From Methylobacterium sp. Leaf465 (GTDB taxonomy: Bacteria > Pseudomonadota > Alphaproteobacteria > Rhizobiales > Beijerinckiaceae): a stretch of DNA of 64,000 nucleotides. This document shows positions 25,790 to 34,677 of the stretch, piece after piece; the stretch's first letter is position 1; each line of letters begins with the position of its first letter. Both the position numbers and the translations under genes were made by a program. Under the pieces are notes generated by a model. It did not search any database and was not told where the DNA came from. It saw only the letters and a program-made list of their open reading frames with translations. Location: assembly GCF_001424705.1 (NCBI RefSeq), contig NZ_LMRA01000048.1, forward strand, positions 1-64,000. The letters are read 5' to 3'.

Positions 25790-26231
25790 GGCGGACCTCT
25801 TCGCGGCGTCGGGCCGGATGCCCAGGCTCTAGCGGATCTTTGCGTCGGCCGGTGGGCGATTCCGCCGGATCGGGCTGGCCCGGCTCCCCGCCTCATCCGG
25901 GGGGGGCGCCGCGCCGCCGGCACCGCTCCGGTCCCGAAAACAGGATCGATCGGTGGAGACAGAACGGAGGGGCGGCTCCGCGGGGGGCCTCGACAGGCGC
26001 GTCGGCCGAGCCGCCGGTCGAACGATCTTGGCTGCGAAAGGATCTTGGCTGCGAACATAGAGCGGCACCGTCGACAGGATCTGGGGCGGTCGGCGCCGGA
26101 GTTCGGGCGATCTCACACGGGCGGGCAGAGATATGTTGGCAATTTCTATTGCCGGACGATCCATCCGGTCGGGGAACCGATCCCAGGGCACAGAATTATA
26201 CTTCTCGATAACATCTCCGGAGGAACGCCAC
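25790..26231. other. Intergenic region with possible promoter for 26232
   Basis: No convincing gene. Close to the right end, TATACT at 26197-26202 is a plausible -10 for the downstream exported protein; 17 nt before it is GAACCG, which is not a good sigma-70 -35 but lies in GGGGAACCG. The EcfG consensus second half (CGTT) is absent at the expected spacing. Confidence 0.4.
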
Positions 26232-26630
26232 GTGAAATTCTCGACGATTGCCGGCGCCGCTGCCATTTTCGCGATCACGGCCGGGACCGCGCTCGCCGCG
26301 CCCTGCAACACCGGCTCGACGAAGGGCACCAGCCCGGGTCAGCAGACCATGAACGACAAGAGCTCGACGGCCGACCAGGGCAGCAAGAACCTCGCGGGCG
26401 GCCAGCAGCCCGCCTCCCCCGGAACGGTCGGCGCGATGAACAACGTGGGCGCCAACCAGATGGTCGGCGACAAGCCCGGTTCGGAGGGCAAGAACGACCA
26501 GGGCGGCGGTGTCGGCACGTCCAGCAAGAACCTTGCGGGCGGCCAGCAGCCGGCCTCGCCCGGGACGGTGGGCGCCATGAACAATGCCGGCGCCAACCAG
26601 GAGATCGGCAAGAAGGGCGACGATTGCTGA
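26232..26630 (+). CDS. Exported repeat protein of unknown function
   Basis: 132 residues from a GTG at 26232 with GGAGGA nine nt before; no ATG fits. A signal peptide (KFSTIAGAAAIFAITAGTAL, cut near ALAA) is followed by one cysteine near the mature N-terminus and one at the very C-terminus. The mature chain contains two near-identical 26-residue units, SKNLAGGQQPASPGTVGAMN plus N-x-GANQ, separated by a Gly/Asn/Asp linker. Composition is hydrophilic and probably disordered. A strong terminator follows. Related proteins are seen in Methylobacterium, but no role is known to me. Confidence 0.75.
   Translation: MKFSTIAGAAAIFAITAGTALAAPCNTGSTKGTSPGQQTMNDKSSTADQGSKNLAGGQQPASPGTVGAMNNVGANQMVGDKPGSEGKNDQGGGVGTSSKNLAGGQQPASPGTVGAMNNAGANQEIGKKGDDC
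26382..26600 (+). repeat. Two 78-bp in-gene repeats
   Basis: Units at 26382-26459 and 26523-26600 encode the same 26 residues except Val/Ala at position 22, with only silent changes otherwise. The units are separated by 63 nt. This suggests a recent duplication under selection at the protein level. Confidence 0.85.
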
Positions 26631-26658
26631 TCGCCTGACGCCAACGGCACCATCAGGA

Positions 26659-26690
26659 CGCCCGCCCGGTCTCGCCCGGGCGGGCGTTTT
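26659..26690 (+). terminator. Rho-independent terminator of the repeat-protein gene
   Basis: CGCCCGCCCGG (26659-26669) pairs with CCGGGCGGGCG (26676-26686), a six-base loop, then TTTT at 26687-26690. It begins 28 nt after the stop codon. Confidence 0.85.
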
Positions 26691-26741
26691 CGTGCGCTTC
26701 GCGGGCGGGACCGGACGCCGCCTCCGGGACGGGAGATCCCG

Positions 26742-27497
26742 TCAGGTATCCCGCGCGCTCCCGACCAGGGCTGCCGTCCGGTCCCGCAAGGCCTGGAGGC
26801 TGCGGTAGCCGACCGAGGCGGCGACCTGGCGCGGCGCCCACCCATCGGCCGCCAGGGCCAGGGCTCGCACGACCCGGGCCCTGGCCCGCCATTGCCCGAA
26901 GGTGAGCCCCGTCTGCCGGCGGAATCCCCGCGTCAGGGTCCGGCGGCTCAGGCCCGCCCGCGCGGCCCAGGCATCGAGATCGAGCGCTCCGGCCGGGTCG
27001 TCGATCACGCCGAGGCAGACCCGCCGGAGCCGGGCATCGCGCGGCAGGGGCAGGGTCAGGCGTGTCTCCGGGGCGCGTCCGATCTCGTCGAGGATGAGGG
27101 CTGCCAGGTGCCCACCCCGGCCGGCCTCGTCGTAGAGCACCGGCTCGTTCGTCAGGGCGGCCAGCGCCGCGGCGAGGAGGGCCGAGACCTCGATGACCCG
27201 GGCCCGGCTCGGAAAGCCGGCGATCGCCTCCCGCGCGAGATAGGCCGAGCACATCGCCACATCCCCGTGCATGACGACGGCGTGCGGAAGGCCTGGCGGA
27301 ATCCACAGGGCATGGCCTTCCGGCACGACCCAGGTCCCGTCCTCGGCCGTCGCCATCATCAGGCCGGCGGTGGCGTAGAGAAGCTGGGCTCGCGGATGGT
27401 GGTGCCGGTCCGTGCCGCTGCCGGCCGCGAAGGTCTTGGGCATCACCGCGACCGCGCGCGGGACAGCCTGGTAATCCTCCGCCCGGATCGAACGCAT
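26742..27497 (-). CDS. AraC-family regulator
   Basis: 251 residues. The N-terminal cupin has HHHPRAQLLYATAGLMMATA and WIPPGLPHAVVMHGDV. The C-terminal double HTH begins LDAWAARAGLSRRTLTRGFR, with RQTGLTFGQWRARARVVRAL and VAASVGYRSLQAL. This cupin-type architecture is that of NimR-like regulators, which often control a neighbouring MFS exporter. It is divergent from the MFS gene at 27648, which supports that pairing. Confidence 0.88.
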   Translation of the reverse strand: MRSIRAEDYQAVPRAVAVMPKTFAAGSGTDRHHHPRAQLLYATAGLMMATAEDGTWVVPEGHALWIPPGLPHAVVMHGDVAMCSAYLAREAIAGFPSRARVIEVSALLAAALAALTNEPVLYDEAGRGGHLAALILDEIGRAPETRLTLPLPRDARLRRVCLGVIDDPAGALDLDAWAARAGLSRRTLTRGFRRQTGLTFGQWRARARVVRALALAADGWAPRQVAASVGYRSLQALRDRTAALVGSARDT

Positions 27498-27647
27498 CGG
27501 CGTCTCCCTGGCCCGATCGCGTACGCCTTCGGCCCGACGCCATTCAACGGGTCAGGTAAACGGGAGGCAAGTCCCTGCGGAAGGCTGCCGGTGTCTGAGC
27601 ACGAGGCGCAGCCGACGCGGATGCTTGCCGGAGGAGAGGACCGACCG

Positions 27648-28829
27648 ATGGACGCCGAGACCCTGTCCCGCCGGACCCTGCGCTTCGTCAACGTGGCGCA
27701 TGCCCTCGACCACTTCGTCCTGCTGATCTACCCCACTGCGGTGATCGCGATCGCGGCGCAGACGGGCCGGAGCTACGGCGAACTGATCCCGCTCGCCACC
27801 GGCGCCTTCGTGGCCTTCGGGCTCTGCGCCCTGCCGATGGGCTGGCTCGCCGACCGGTTCGGGCGTCGCACCCTGCTGGCGATCTTCTTCTTCGGCTACG
27901 GCCTGTCCTGCCTCGGCGTGGCGAGCGCGGGCAGTCCGACGGCGTTCCTGGTGTGGCTCTGCATGCTCGGGCTCGCCTCCGCGATCTATCACCCGGTCGG
28001 CTCCACCATGCTGGTGAGCCATGCCCGGCGCCTGGGGCGCGACCTCGGCGTGAACGGCGTCTGGGGCAATCTCGGGGCCGCAACCGCCTCGGGCGTGACG
28101 GCGCTCCTCGCCACGGCGTTCGGCTGGCAGGCGGCCTTCGTGGTGCCGGGCCTGGTCTGCCTCGCCTGCGGGACGGCGTTCCTGGCCCTCGTGCCGGGCG
28201 ACGGCGCCGGATCGCAGGGCCGGGCCGGGGGCAAGCCCGTCCTCCCGGTCGCGCGCCCGATCCCGCTCCTCTGCGTGTTCGCCTTCGCGGTCGTGGCGGG
28301 CGGGATGACCTTCAACATCACCACGATCGCCCTGCCCAAGGTGGTCGACGAGCGCGTCGGCGCCGGACTGCCCCTGTTCCTGATCGGATCGGTGGCCACC
28401 CTCGTCTTCGCCTTCGGTGCCCTGACCCAACTGCTGATGGGCCGCCTCATCGATCGCTACAGCCTGCCGGTCCTCTTCCTCGGCCTGTCCATCCTGCAGC
28501 CCCTCGGCCTCGGCCTCGCAGCGGCGAGCACGGGCGTGCCGCTCCTGGCCGGCCTCGTGCTGACGATGGCGGCGCTCTACGGACAGGTCGTGATCAACGA
28601 CGCGATGGTGGCCCGCTACGTGCCCCCGCTCTACCGCGCGCGCTACTTCCTCGGCTTCACCGTCAGCGGGTTCGTGGTGCCGTTGATCGGCCTCCTGCAC
28701 GACCGGGGCGGCTTCGGCCTCGTGCTGGGAATCGCGGCGGCGTTCGGCGCCGTCATCGCCGCCGCCGCCCTCGGCTTCTTCGTCCTCACGCGGCAGCCGG
28801 CATCCCCCGCGGTCGCCCCCGCGGCCTGA
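27648..28829 (+). CDS. MFS transporter, fosmidomycin-resistance-like
   Basis: 393 residues from the ATG at 27648 with a strong GGAGGAGAGGA. The helix 1 motif LRFVNVAHALDHFVLLIYPT and GLASAIYHPVGSTMLVSHAR (helix 4 region, with conserved H-P) match the Fsr/YfkF-like MFS branch. About 12 helices are seen, with GWLADRFGRRTLLAIFFFGY between helices 2 and 3. It probably exports a small molecule under the divergent AraC regulator, but the substrate is unknown. Convergent with the IlvD/Edd gene 11 nt further on. Confidence 0.85.
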   Translation: MDAETLSRRTLRFVNVAHALDHFVLLIYPTAVIAIAAQTGRSYGELIPLATGAFVAFGLCALPMGWLADRFGRRTLLAIFFFGYGLSCLGVASAGSPTAFLVWLCMLGLASAIYHPVGSTMLVSHARRLGRDLGVNGVWGNLGAATASGVTALLATAFGWQAAFVVPGLVCLACGTAFLALVPGDGAGSQGRAGGKPVLPVARPIPLLCVFAFAVVAGGMTFNITTIALPKVVDERVGAGLPLFLIGSVATLVFAFGALTQLLMGRLIDRYSLPVLFLGLSILQPLGLGLAAASTGVPLLAGLVLTMAALYGQVVINDAMVARYVPPLYRARYFLGFTVSGFVVPLIGLLHDRGGFGLVLGIAAAFGAVIAAAALGFFVLTRQPASPAVAPAA

Positions 28830-28840
28830 CGATGGCGGCC

Positions 28841-30559
28841 CTAGCCCTCGCCGTCCGGCGGGGGCTCGGCGCGCAGGAAATCGAAGTCGCAGCCCTCGTC
28901 CGCCTGCAGCACCGATCCGTAGAACAGGTGCGCGTAGCCGCGCCGCGCCCAGTCCGGTCGTTGCGTCGGGCCGAGGGCGGTGCGGCGGGCCTCCAGGACC
29001 GCGTCGTCCACGAGGACGTCGATGCGCCGGCCGGCGGTGTCGAGGCGGATGCGGTCGCCGGTCCGGACGAGCCCGAGGGGACCGCCGACGGCGGATTCCG
29101 GCGTGATGTGGAGCACGATGGTACCGAAGGCCGTCCCGCTCATGCGGGCGTCGGAGATGCGCACCATGTCCTTGATCCCGCGCGCCAGGATCTTCTTCGG
29201 GATCGGCAGATAGCCCGCCTCCGGCATGCCGGGCGCGCCCTTCGGGCCGCCGTTCTGGAGCACGAGGACGTCGTCCGGCCCGACATCGAGGTCGGGGTCG
29301 TCGATCCGGGTGGTCATTTCGGCGATGGAGCCGAACACCACCGCCCGGCCGGTGTGCTGGAGCAGGGCCGGGCTCGCGGCGCTGTGCTTGATCAGGGCGC
29401 CGCGCGGGGCGAGGTTGCCGTGCAGCACCGCCATGGCGCCGACCGGCTTGATCGGATCGTCGGCGGAGCGGATCACGGTCTGGCCCGGCACCGCTTCGGC
29501 CGCCGCCACCACGTCCCGCAGGGTGCCGCCCGCGACCGTGGCGGCGTCGAGGTCGATCAGGGCTCCGAGGTTCCGGAGCAGGGCCGGCACGCCGCCGGCA
29601 TGGTGGAAATGCTCCATGTAGTGCTGGCCGGAGGGCTTCAGGTCGACGAGCACGGGCACGGCGCGCCCGAGGGCGTCGAAGGCATCGAGGTCGATCCCGT
29701 GCGGCGTCCGGTTGGCGATGGCGGTCAGGTGGATCAGGCCGTTGGTCGATCCACCGATCGCCTGCAGGACGATCTGGGCGTTGCGGAAGGCGGCCGGCGT
29801 CAGGAGTTCGCTCGGCCGCGGACCGCCCGAAACCGCCATCTCGGCGGCACGGCGACCGCTCGCCTCGGCGATGCGGATGCGCTCGGCATGGGGGGCCGGC
29901 ACCGTGGCGCTCATCGGCAGCGACAGGCCGAGCGCCTCCGTCACGCAGGCCATGGTGCTGGCGGTGCCCATCACCATGCAGGTGCCCACCGAGGGGGCGA
30001 GGCGGCCGTTGACGCGCTCGATCTCGTCTTCGTCGATCTCGCCGGCGCGGTGCGCGCTCCAGAGCCGGCGGCAATCGGTGCAGGCGCCCAGGACCTCGCC
30101 CTTGTGATGGCCCACCACCATGGGACCGACGGGGATGACCACGGTGGGCAGGTCGACGCTCGCCGCCGCCATGATCTGCGCCGGCAGGGTCTTGTCGCAG
30201 CCGCCGATGACGAGGACGGCGTCCATCGGCTGGGCCCGCAGCATCTCCTCGGTGTCCATCGCCATGAGGTTGCGCAGGAACATCGAGGTCGGATGCGCGA
30301 AGCTCTCGTGGATCGAGATCGTCGGGAATACCATGGGCAGGCCGCCGGCGAGCATCACGCCGCGCTTGGCCGCCTCGATCAGGGCCGGGGCGTTGCCGTG
30401 GCACGGGTTGTAGTCGCTCGCCGTGTTGGTGATGCCGACGATCGGCCGGTCGAGGGCGTCGTCCGAGTAGCCCGCCGCCTTGATGAAGGCCTTGCGCAGG
30501 AACAGGGAGAAGCCCGCGTCGCCGTAGCTGGTGAGGCCCTTGCGCAGACCTTTGCTCAT
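28841..30559 (-). CDS. IlvD/Edd-family sugar-acid dehydratase
   Basis: 572 residues. The iron-sulfur ligands Cys53 (NPCHGN), Cys121 (GGCDKT) and Cys194 (GTCMVMGTAST) are all present. The phosphate/carboxylate loop KIL-x-x-GI is seen as KKILARGIKDMVRISDARMS and GTAFGTIVLHITPESAVGGP follows. It dehydrates a 2,3-dihydroxy acid to a 2-oxo-3-deoxy acid. An ilvD (branched-chain) role is less likely because it sits last in an operon with an aldolase and two dehydrogenases rather than biosynthetic genes. The exact sugar acid cannot be read from sequence. Confidence 0.88.
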   Translation of the reverse strand: MSKGLRKGLTSYGDAGFSLFLRKAFIKAAGYSDDALDRPIVGITNTASDYNPCHGNAPALIEAAKRGVMLAGGLPMVFPTISIHESFAHPTSMFLRNLMAMDTEEMLRAQPMDAVLVIGGCDKTLPAQIMAAASVDLPTVVIPVGPMVVGHHKGEVLGACTDCRRLWSAHRAGEIDEDEIERVNGRLAPSVGTCMVMGTASTMACVTEALGLSLPMSATVPAPHAERIRIAEASGRRAAEMAVSGGPRPSELLTPAAFRNAQIVLQAIGGSTNGLIHLTAIANRTPHGIDLDAFDALGRAVPVLVDLKPSGQHYMEHFHHAGGVPALLRNLGALIDLDAATVAGGTLRDVVAAAEAVPGQTVIRSADDPIKPVGAMAVLHGNLAPRGALIKHSAASPALLQHTGRAVVFGSIAEMTTRIDDPDLDVGPDDVLVLQNGGPKGAPGMPEAGYLPIPKKILARGIKDMVRISDARMSGTAFGTIVLHITPESAVGGPLGLVRTGDRIRLDTAGRRIDVLVDDAVLEARRTALGPTQRPDWARRGYAHLFYGSVLQADEGCDFDFLRAEPPPDGEG

Positions 30560-30581
30560 GATGCGCGTCCGGTTCCGGGTG

Positions 30582-31517
30582 TCAGGGGGCCACGCGGGCG
30601 CGCGGGTCGACGCGGGCGATGCGCGACAGGAGGTAGTCGACTTCCCGCCGCCCTTGCGCCGACAGGCTCGCGGCCGGCTTGCGCTGGGCGTCCGAGGCGA
30701 AGATCCCGCGCTTCTGGAAGACGTACTTGCGCACGGCCAGGCCCAGGGGACCCTGCTGCTGCTCGTATCGCAGATACGGCAGGTGCGCGTCGAAGAGGTC
30801 GTGGGCCGCGTCGCGTTCGCCGGCCCGTGACAGGCGCACGACGTCGACGAGCATCTCCGGAAAGGCGTAGCCGGTGTTGGCCCCGTCCGCGCCGCGCTCC
30901 ATCTCGAAATCGAGGAACAGGCCGCCGTTGCCCGTGAGGATCGCGATGTGGCGCATCGAGCCGTCCTGCTCGAAGCCGCGCAGGGCGGTGATCTTGTCGA
31001 GGCCCGGCCAGTCCTCGTGCTTGAGCATGACGCAGGACGGGTTCTCGGTGACGATCCGGCGGATGACGGCCGGCGTCATCACCACCGAGAAGGTGAGCGG
31101 GTAGTCCTGGATCACGAAGGGCACGTCGGGGCCGATCGCCTCGGCCGCGTTGCGGTAGTAGGCCACCACCTGGTCGTCGGTACGCAGGGTGTTGGGCGGC
31201 CCGATCATGACGCCGGCGGCGCCGAGCTCCATCACCTCCCGGGCGAGCGACCGCATGGCCGCGAAGCCCGGGGCCGAGACGCCCACGAGGACCGGCACGT
31301 CCACGCGCCCGATGACCCGCCGGGCGATGGCCACCGCCTCGGAATGGTCGAGCTTGGGCGCCTCGCCGAGCTGGCCCAGGATGGTCAGGCCGTCGATGCC
31401 CGCGCCGAGGAAGAACTCGGACATCCGGTCGAGGGAGGTCTCGTCGACCCGGCCATCGGGGTGGAAGGGCGTCGGGGCGATCGGGATCACCCCCTTGATC
31501 GCGCTGGTGAGAGCCAT
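30582..31517 (-). CDS. DapA/NanA-superfamily aldolase or dehydratase
   Basis: 311 residues of the Schiff-base class I aldolase family. PIAPTPFHPDGRVDETSLDR at the start, ILGQLGEAPKLDHSEAVAIA near 46, DYPLTFSV with Tyr139, and Lys166 in CVMLKHEDWPG are the active-site elements. A 2-oxo-3-deoxy acid made by the downstream-encoded dehydratase is the likely substrate, either cleaved or dehydrated further. It lies 22 nt before the dehydratase gene. Confidence 0.87.
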   Translation of the reverse strand: MALTSAIKGVIPIAPTPFHPDGRVDETSLDRMSEFFLGAGIDGLTILGQLGEAPKLDHSEAVAIARRVIGRVDVPVLVGVSAPGFAAMRSLAREVMELGAAGVMIGPPNTLRTDDQVVAYYRNAAEAIGPDVPFVIQDYPLTFSVVMTPAVIRRIVTENPSCVMLKHEDWPGLDKITALRGFEQDGSMRHIAILTGNGGLFLDFEMERGADGANTGYAFPEMLVDVVRLSRAGERDAAHDLFDAHLPYLRYEQQQGPLGLAVRKYVFQKRGIFASDAQRKPAASLSAQGRREVDYLLSRIARVDPRARVAP

Positions 31518-31560
31518 GGTGTCTTCCTTGGGGGGCGGTGGGGGGCGAGGAACGGAAGGG

Positions 31561-32562
31561 TCAGCGGACCGCCGGCGCTGCCGGCACTACCGGATTGACG
31601 AGGTTGCGCGGCGGCTGGCCGCGCAGGATGCACAGCATCGCCTCGACGGCGCCGAGGCCCATCACCCGCAGGCTGTTGGCGCTGGTGCCGGCCACGTGCG
31701 GCGTCAGGAGCAGGTTCGGGCAGGCGAGGTAGGGGTGGTCCTCGGGCAACGGCTGGGTCTCGAACACGTCGAGGGCGGCGCCCGCGATGGCGCCCGCCCG
31801 CAGGGCCGCCGCCAGGGCGTCGGACCGCACGATGGGCCCCCGCGCCACGTTGATCAGCACCGCGCCCGGCCGCATCCGGCCGATCAGCGCCGCATCGACG
31901 AGCCCGCGCGTCTCCGGGGTCAGCGGGCAGGCGACGACGACGGCGTCGCTATCCGAGAACAGCGTCTCCCGGTCCACCGGCTCGATCAGCCCGCCGGCGG
32001 TGTGCGGGCTTCGGGAATGGCCGAGCACCCGCAGGCCGAAGCCGTGGCGGGCGATGGCGGCGACCCGGCGGCCTATCTCGCCGGTGCCGAGGATGCCCAG
32101 GGTCGTCCCGCCGATCTCGCCGAGATCGCTCGCCCGGGATTTCGCCGGGAGCCAGCCGGCCTCGCGCAGGGTCCGGTCCAGGGGCCCGAGCTGGCGGCGC
32201 AGGTGGAACAGGGCCGCGAAGACGTACTCGGCCACCGCCTGGGTGTTGCTGCCGGGCAGATTGGCCACCGGGATGCCGCGGGCGGTCGCCGCCGCCAGGG
32301 GCACGAAGTCGAGCCCGACGCCGTGGCGGACGATGCCGCGCAGGAGGGGCGCGTGGTCGAGGATGTCGTCGGGCAATTGCGCCCGCACGATCAGGCCCGC
32401 CGCCTCGGCCGCCAGGGCGCGCAGGGTCTCGGGTCGGGTGTCCGCGGCGGCGACCACCCGGGCCTCGCCCGTGAGCCGGGCGACGGCCTCCGGATGGATG
32501 GGATTGGTCAGGACCACCAGGGGGCGGAGGTCTGGCGATCGTTCGGACCGGGATGCGCTCAC
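31561..32562 (-). CDS. D-2-hydroxyacid dehydrogenase
   Basis: 333 residues from a GTG at 32562; a longer frame from 32679 adds 39 residues that overlap the neighbour's 3' end and lack homology. NAD site GILGTGEIGRRVAAIA, catalytic Arg in VLINVARGPIVRSDALAAAL, Glu in ALDVFETQPLPEDHPYL, His in LTPHVAGTSANSL. The family reduces 2-oxo acids or oxidises D-2-hydroxy acids. It may handle a product of the adjacent aldolase such as glyoxylate, hydroxypyruvate or a tartronate-level acid (inferred). Confidence 0.88.
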   Translation of the reverse strand: MSASRSERSPDLRPLVVLTNPIHPEAVARLTGEARVVAAADTRPETLRALAAEAAGLIVRAQLPDDILDHAPLLRGIVRHGVGLDFVPLAAATARGIPVANLPGSNTQAVAEYVFAALFHLRRQLGPLDRTLREAGWLPAKSRASDLGEIGGTTLGILGTGEIGRRVAAIARHGFGLRVLGHSRSPHTAGGLIEPVDRETLFSDSDAVVVACPLTPETRGLVDAALIGRMRPGAVLINVARGPIVRSDALAAALRAGAIAGAALDVFETQPLPEDHPYLACPNLLLTPHVAGTSANSLRVMGLGAVEAMLCILRGQPPRNLVNPVVPAAPAVR

Positions 32563-32623
32563 GCTCTGTCTGCCTTCGGGAATGCGGGCGGGGCCGATCC
32601 GGGATCGGGCGGCGTGCGGTGGC

Positions 32624-33562
32624 TCAGGGGTCCTGTTCCGCCACCTCGATGCGGGCCTTGAGGATCTCGATGAGGGCACGGTCGCGGCGCTCCGCCAGGA
32701 CCGCGAGCGAGCGGCCGGCGGCCTCCGCCGCGATCCCGGCCACGATCCGGTCCTTCACGTCCTCGGTGAGCTCCGGGGTCCCGAGGCTGGCCCAGCGCCG
32801 GACCTGGCTCGGCCCGAGATGGTCGAGATAGTGCCGGATGCCGCCCGCCCCGCCCCCGAGATGATAGGTCATGTGCGGCCCCATCGCGGCCCAGCGCAGG
32901 CCGGGGCCGTTGCACAGGGCGGCGTCGATGTCGGCGACGCTCGCCACCCCTTCGGCCACGAGGTTGACGGCTTCCCGGTAGAGGGCCGAGGCGAGGCGGT
33001 TGGCGATATGGCCCGGCATCTCGCGGGCGAGCACCACCGGACGGCGCCCGAGCCGGGCGTAGAAGGCGGCGGCCCGGGCCGCCGTGGCGGGGTCGCCCGC
33101 CACGATCTCCACCAGGGGCACGAGATGGGGCGGGTGGAACGGGTGGGCCACCAGGATCCGCTCCGGCCGGGCGCAATCGGCCACGAGGGCGCTGCGCAGC
33201 ATCGCCGAAGTGCTCGAGGCGACGAGGATCGAGGGGGGCAGCCGGCGATCGACCTCCATGAGCAGCGCGCGCTTCACCGCCTCGTTCTCCGGCGCGTTCT
33301 CCTGCACGAAATCCGTGTCCGCGAGCGCGTCCTCCAGACGGTCGTGGAAGCGCAGCGTGCCCTGCCCGTTCAGGCCGAGCTCGGACAGCTGCGCCCGCGC
33401 CGCCTCCACCGCCCGGAGGGCCGCCGCCGCGAAGCCGGGCGCCGGGTCGTAGGCCGCCACGTCGAGGCCGTGGGCGAGGAACAGGGCCGCCCAGCTGGCG
33501 CCCAGGGTGCCGCAGCCCAGCACGGTGACCCGTTCGATTTCATCCGCTTCGATGGCCGTCAA
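32624..33562 (-). CDS. 3-hydroxyacyl-CoA dehydrogenase family oxidoreductase
   Basis: 312 residues. Rossmann motif VTVLGCGTLGASWAALFLAH, then DTDFVQENAPENEAVKRALL, ILVAHPFHPPHLVPLVEIVA with the catalytic His, and EMPGHIANRLASALYREAVN. Single-domain members of this type include L-gulonate 3-dehydrogenase (lambda-crystallin) and carnitine dehydrogenase. Those act on free hydroxy acids, which would suit a sugar-acid pathway better than fatty acids. It is first in the four-gene operon and divergent from the ABC importer. Confidence 0.87.
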   Translation of the reverse strand: MTAIEADEIERVTVLGCGTLGASWAALFLAHGLDVAAYDPAPGFAAAALRAVEAARAQLSELGLNGQGTLRFHDRLEDALADTDFVQENAPENEAVKRALLMEVDRRLPPSILVASSTSAMLRSALVADCARPERILVAHPFHPPHLVPLVEIVAGDPATAARAAAFYARLGRRPVVLAREMPGHIANRLASALYREAVNLVAEGVASVADIDAALCNGPGLRWAAMGPHMTYHLGGGAGGIRHYLDHLGPSQVRRWASLGTPELTEDVKDRIVAGIAAEAAGRSLAVLAERRDRALIEILKARIEVAEQDP

Positions 33563-33676
33563 AACTCTCTCCCGGGCGGGTTTACTTTCGAATCCAGAAT
33601 ACGCTTATTCAAGCCCGTACCGACCGTTTTCGCGGCGGACGAAGCGGGCGACACGACCCGCGACCGGAGGAAGCCG

Positions 33677-34669
33677 ATGTTCAAGCGTCATGCGACCGCG
33701 CGCGCAGCCCTGCTCGTTCTCGCGACCCTGGGGGCCCTCGGCAGCGCCCGGGCCGAGGACGTGGTGCGCCTCGGCAACCTGAAATTCGCCCATTACGGCG
33801 CCATCTCCTACATGAAGGAGATCGCGCCGAAATACGGCCTGAAGATCGACGAGAAGGTCTTCGCCAAGGGCGCCGACATCTATCCCGCCATGGCGGTGGA
33901 CCAGATCGACATCTCGGCCTCGGGCGCCGACGGCGCGGTGGCCGCGCGCGGCAACGGCGTGAAGCTCTACGTGGTGGCGGGCTTCGCCAATGGCGGCGTG
34001 CGCATCCTGCGCCGGCCCGACCTCGACACCGTCAAGACCTTGAAGGACGTCAAGGGTCTCAAGGTCGCCACCGTCCGGGGCGGCACCCAGGACCTGATGC
34101 TTCTGGCCGAGCTCGACAAGCACGGGATGACCTGGTCCGAGCGCGCCGGCAAGGACGTGCAGCTGATCTACTTCAACAACTACGCCGACCTGAACCAGGC
34201 GCTGTCGCAGAAATACGTCGACGTGATCTGCCAGAGCGAGCCGCAATCGACCCAGGCCATCAGCGCCGGCTACGCCACCGAGGTGGTCAAGCCCTACGAT
34301 ACCCCCATCGGCGTGCCGGTGCGCCCGCTGGTGATGACCGAGAAGATGTACAACGAGCGGCCCGAGGTCGCCGCCAAGGTCCTGAAGCTGTTCGTGGCCG
34401 CCACCAAGGCCTTCATCGACGATCCGGCGCTGGCCGAGAAGTACGTCCGCGAGACCGTGTTCAAGGGCCAGCTCTCGAGCCAGGATTTTCGCGACGGCAT
34501 GGCCAACGCGAAGTACACCTACGACGTCCCGGCCGGGCACATGCAGACGACGACCGACTACATGATGAAGTACGGCCTCGGTAAGATGGTGAACCCGCCG
34601 AAATCCGATGCCGAGTGGGTGAAGACCGACCTCCTCGACAAGGCCAAGGCCGAGCTCAAGACGAACTGA
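33677..34669 (+). CDS. ABC importer substrate-binding protein (NitT/TauT type)
   Basis: 330 residues. A Sec signal peptide ending GALGSARA-E is cut near residue 26. The mature NMT1/SsuA-like domain has YPAMAVDQIDISASGADGAV, LKGLKVAT-type VKGLKVATVRGGTQDLMLLA and VDVICQSEPQSTQAISAGYA. It delivers substrate in the periplasm. The family serves nitrate, sulfonates, pyrimidine precursors and aromatic acids. The divergent sugar-acid-type operon points to a carboxylate instead (inferred). Confidence 0.88.
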   Translation: MFKRHATARAALLVLATLGALGSARAEDVVRLGNLKFAHYGAISYMKEIAPKYGLKIDEKVFAKGADIYPAMAVDQIDISASGADGAVAARGNGVKLYVVAGFANGGVRILRRPDLDTVKTLKDVKGLKVATVRGGTQDLMLLAELDKHGMTWSERAGKDVQLIYFNNYADLNQALSQKYVDVICQSEPQSTQAISAGYATEVVKPYDTPIGVPVRPLVMTEKMYNERPEVAAKVLKLFVAATKAFIDDPALAEKYVRETVFKGQLSSQDFRDGMANAKYTYDVPAGHMQTTTDYMMKYGLGKMVNPPKSDAEWVKTDLLDKAKAELKTN

Positions 34670-34677
34670 ACCGCAGC

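Noticed and set aside
27498-27647. GC-rich structured leader before the MFS gene, possible riboswitch
   Set aside because: I compared it by eye with cobalamin, SAM-II and SAH riboswitch cores; the required conserved boxes are missing, and a divergent AraC gene already offers a control mechanism.
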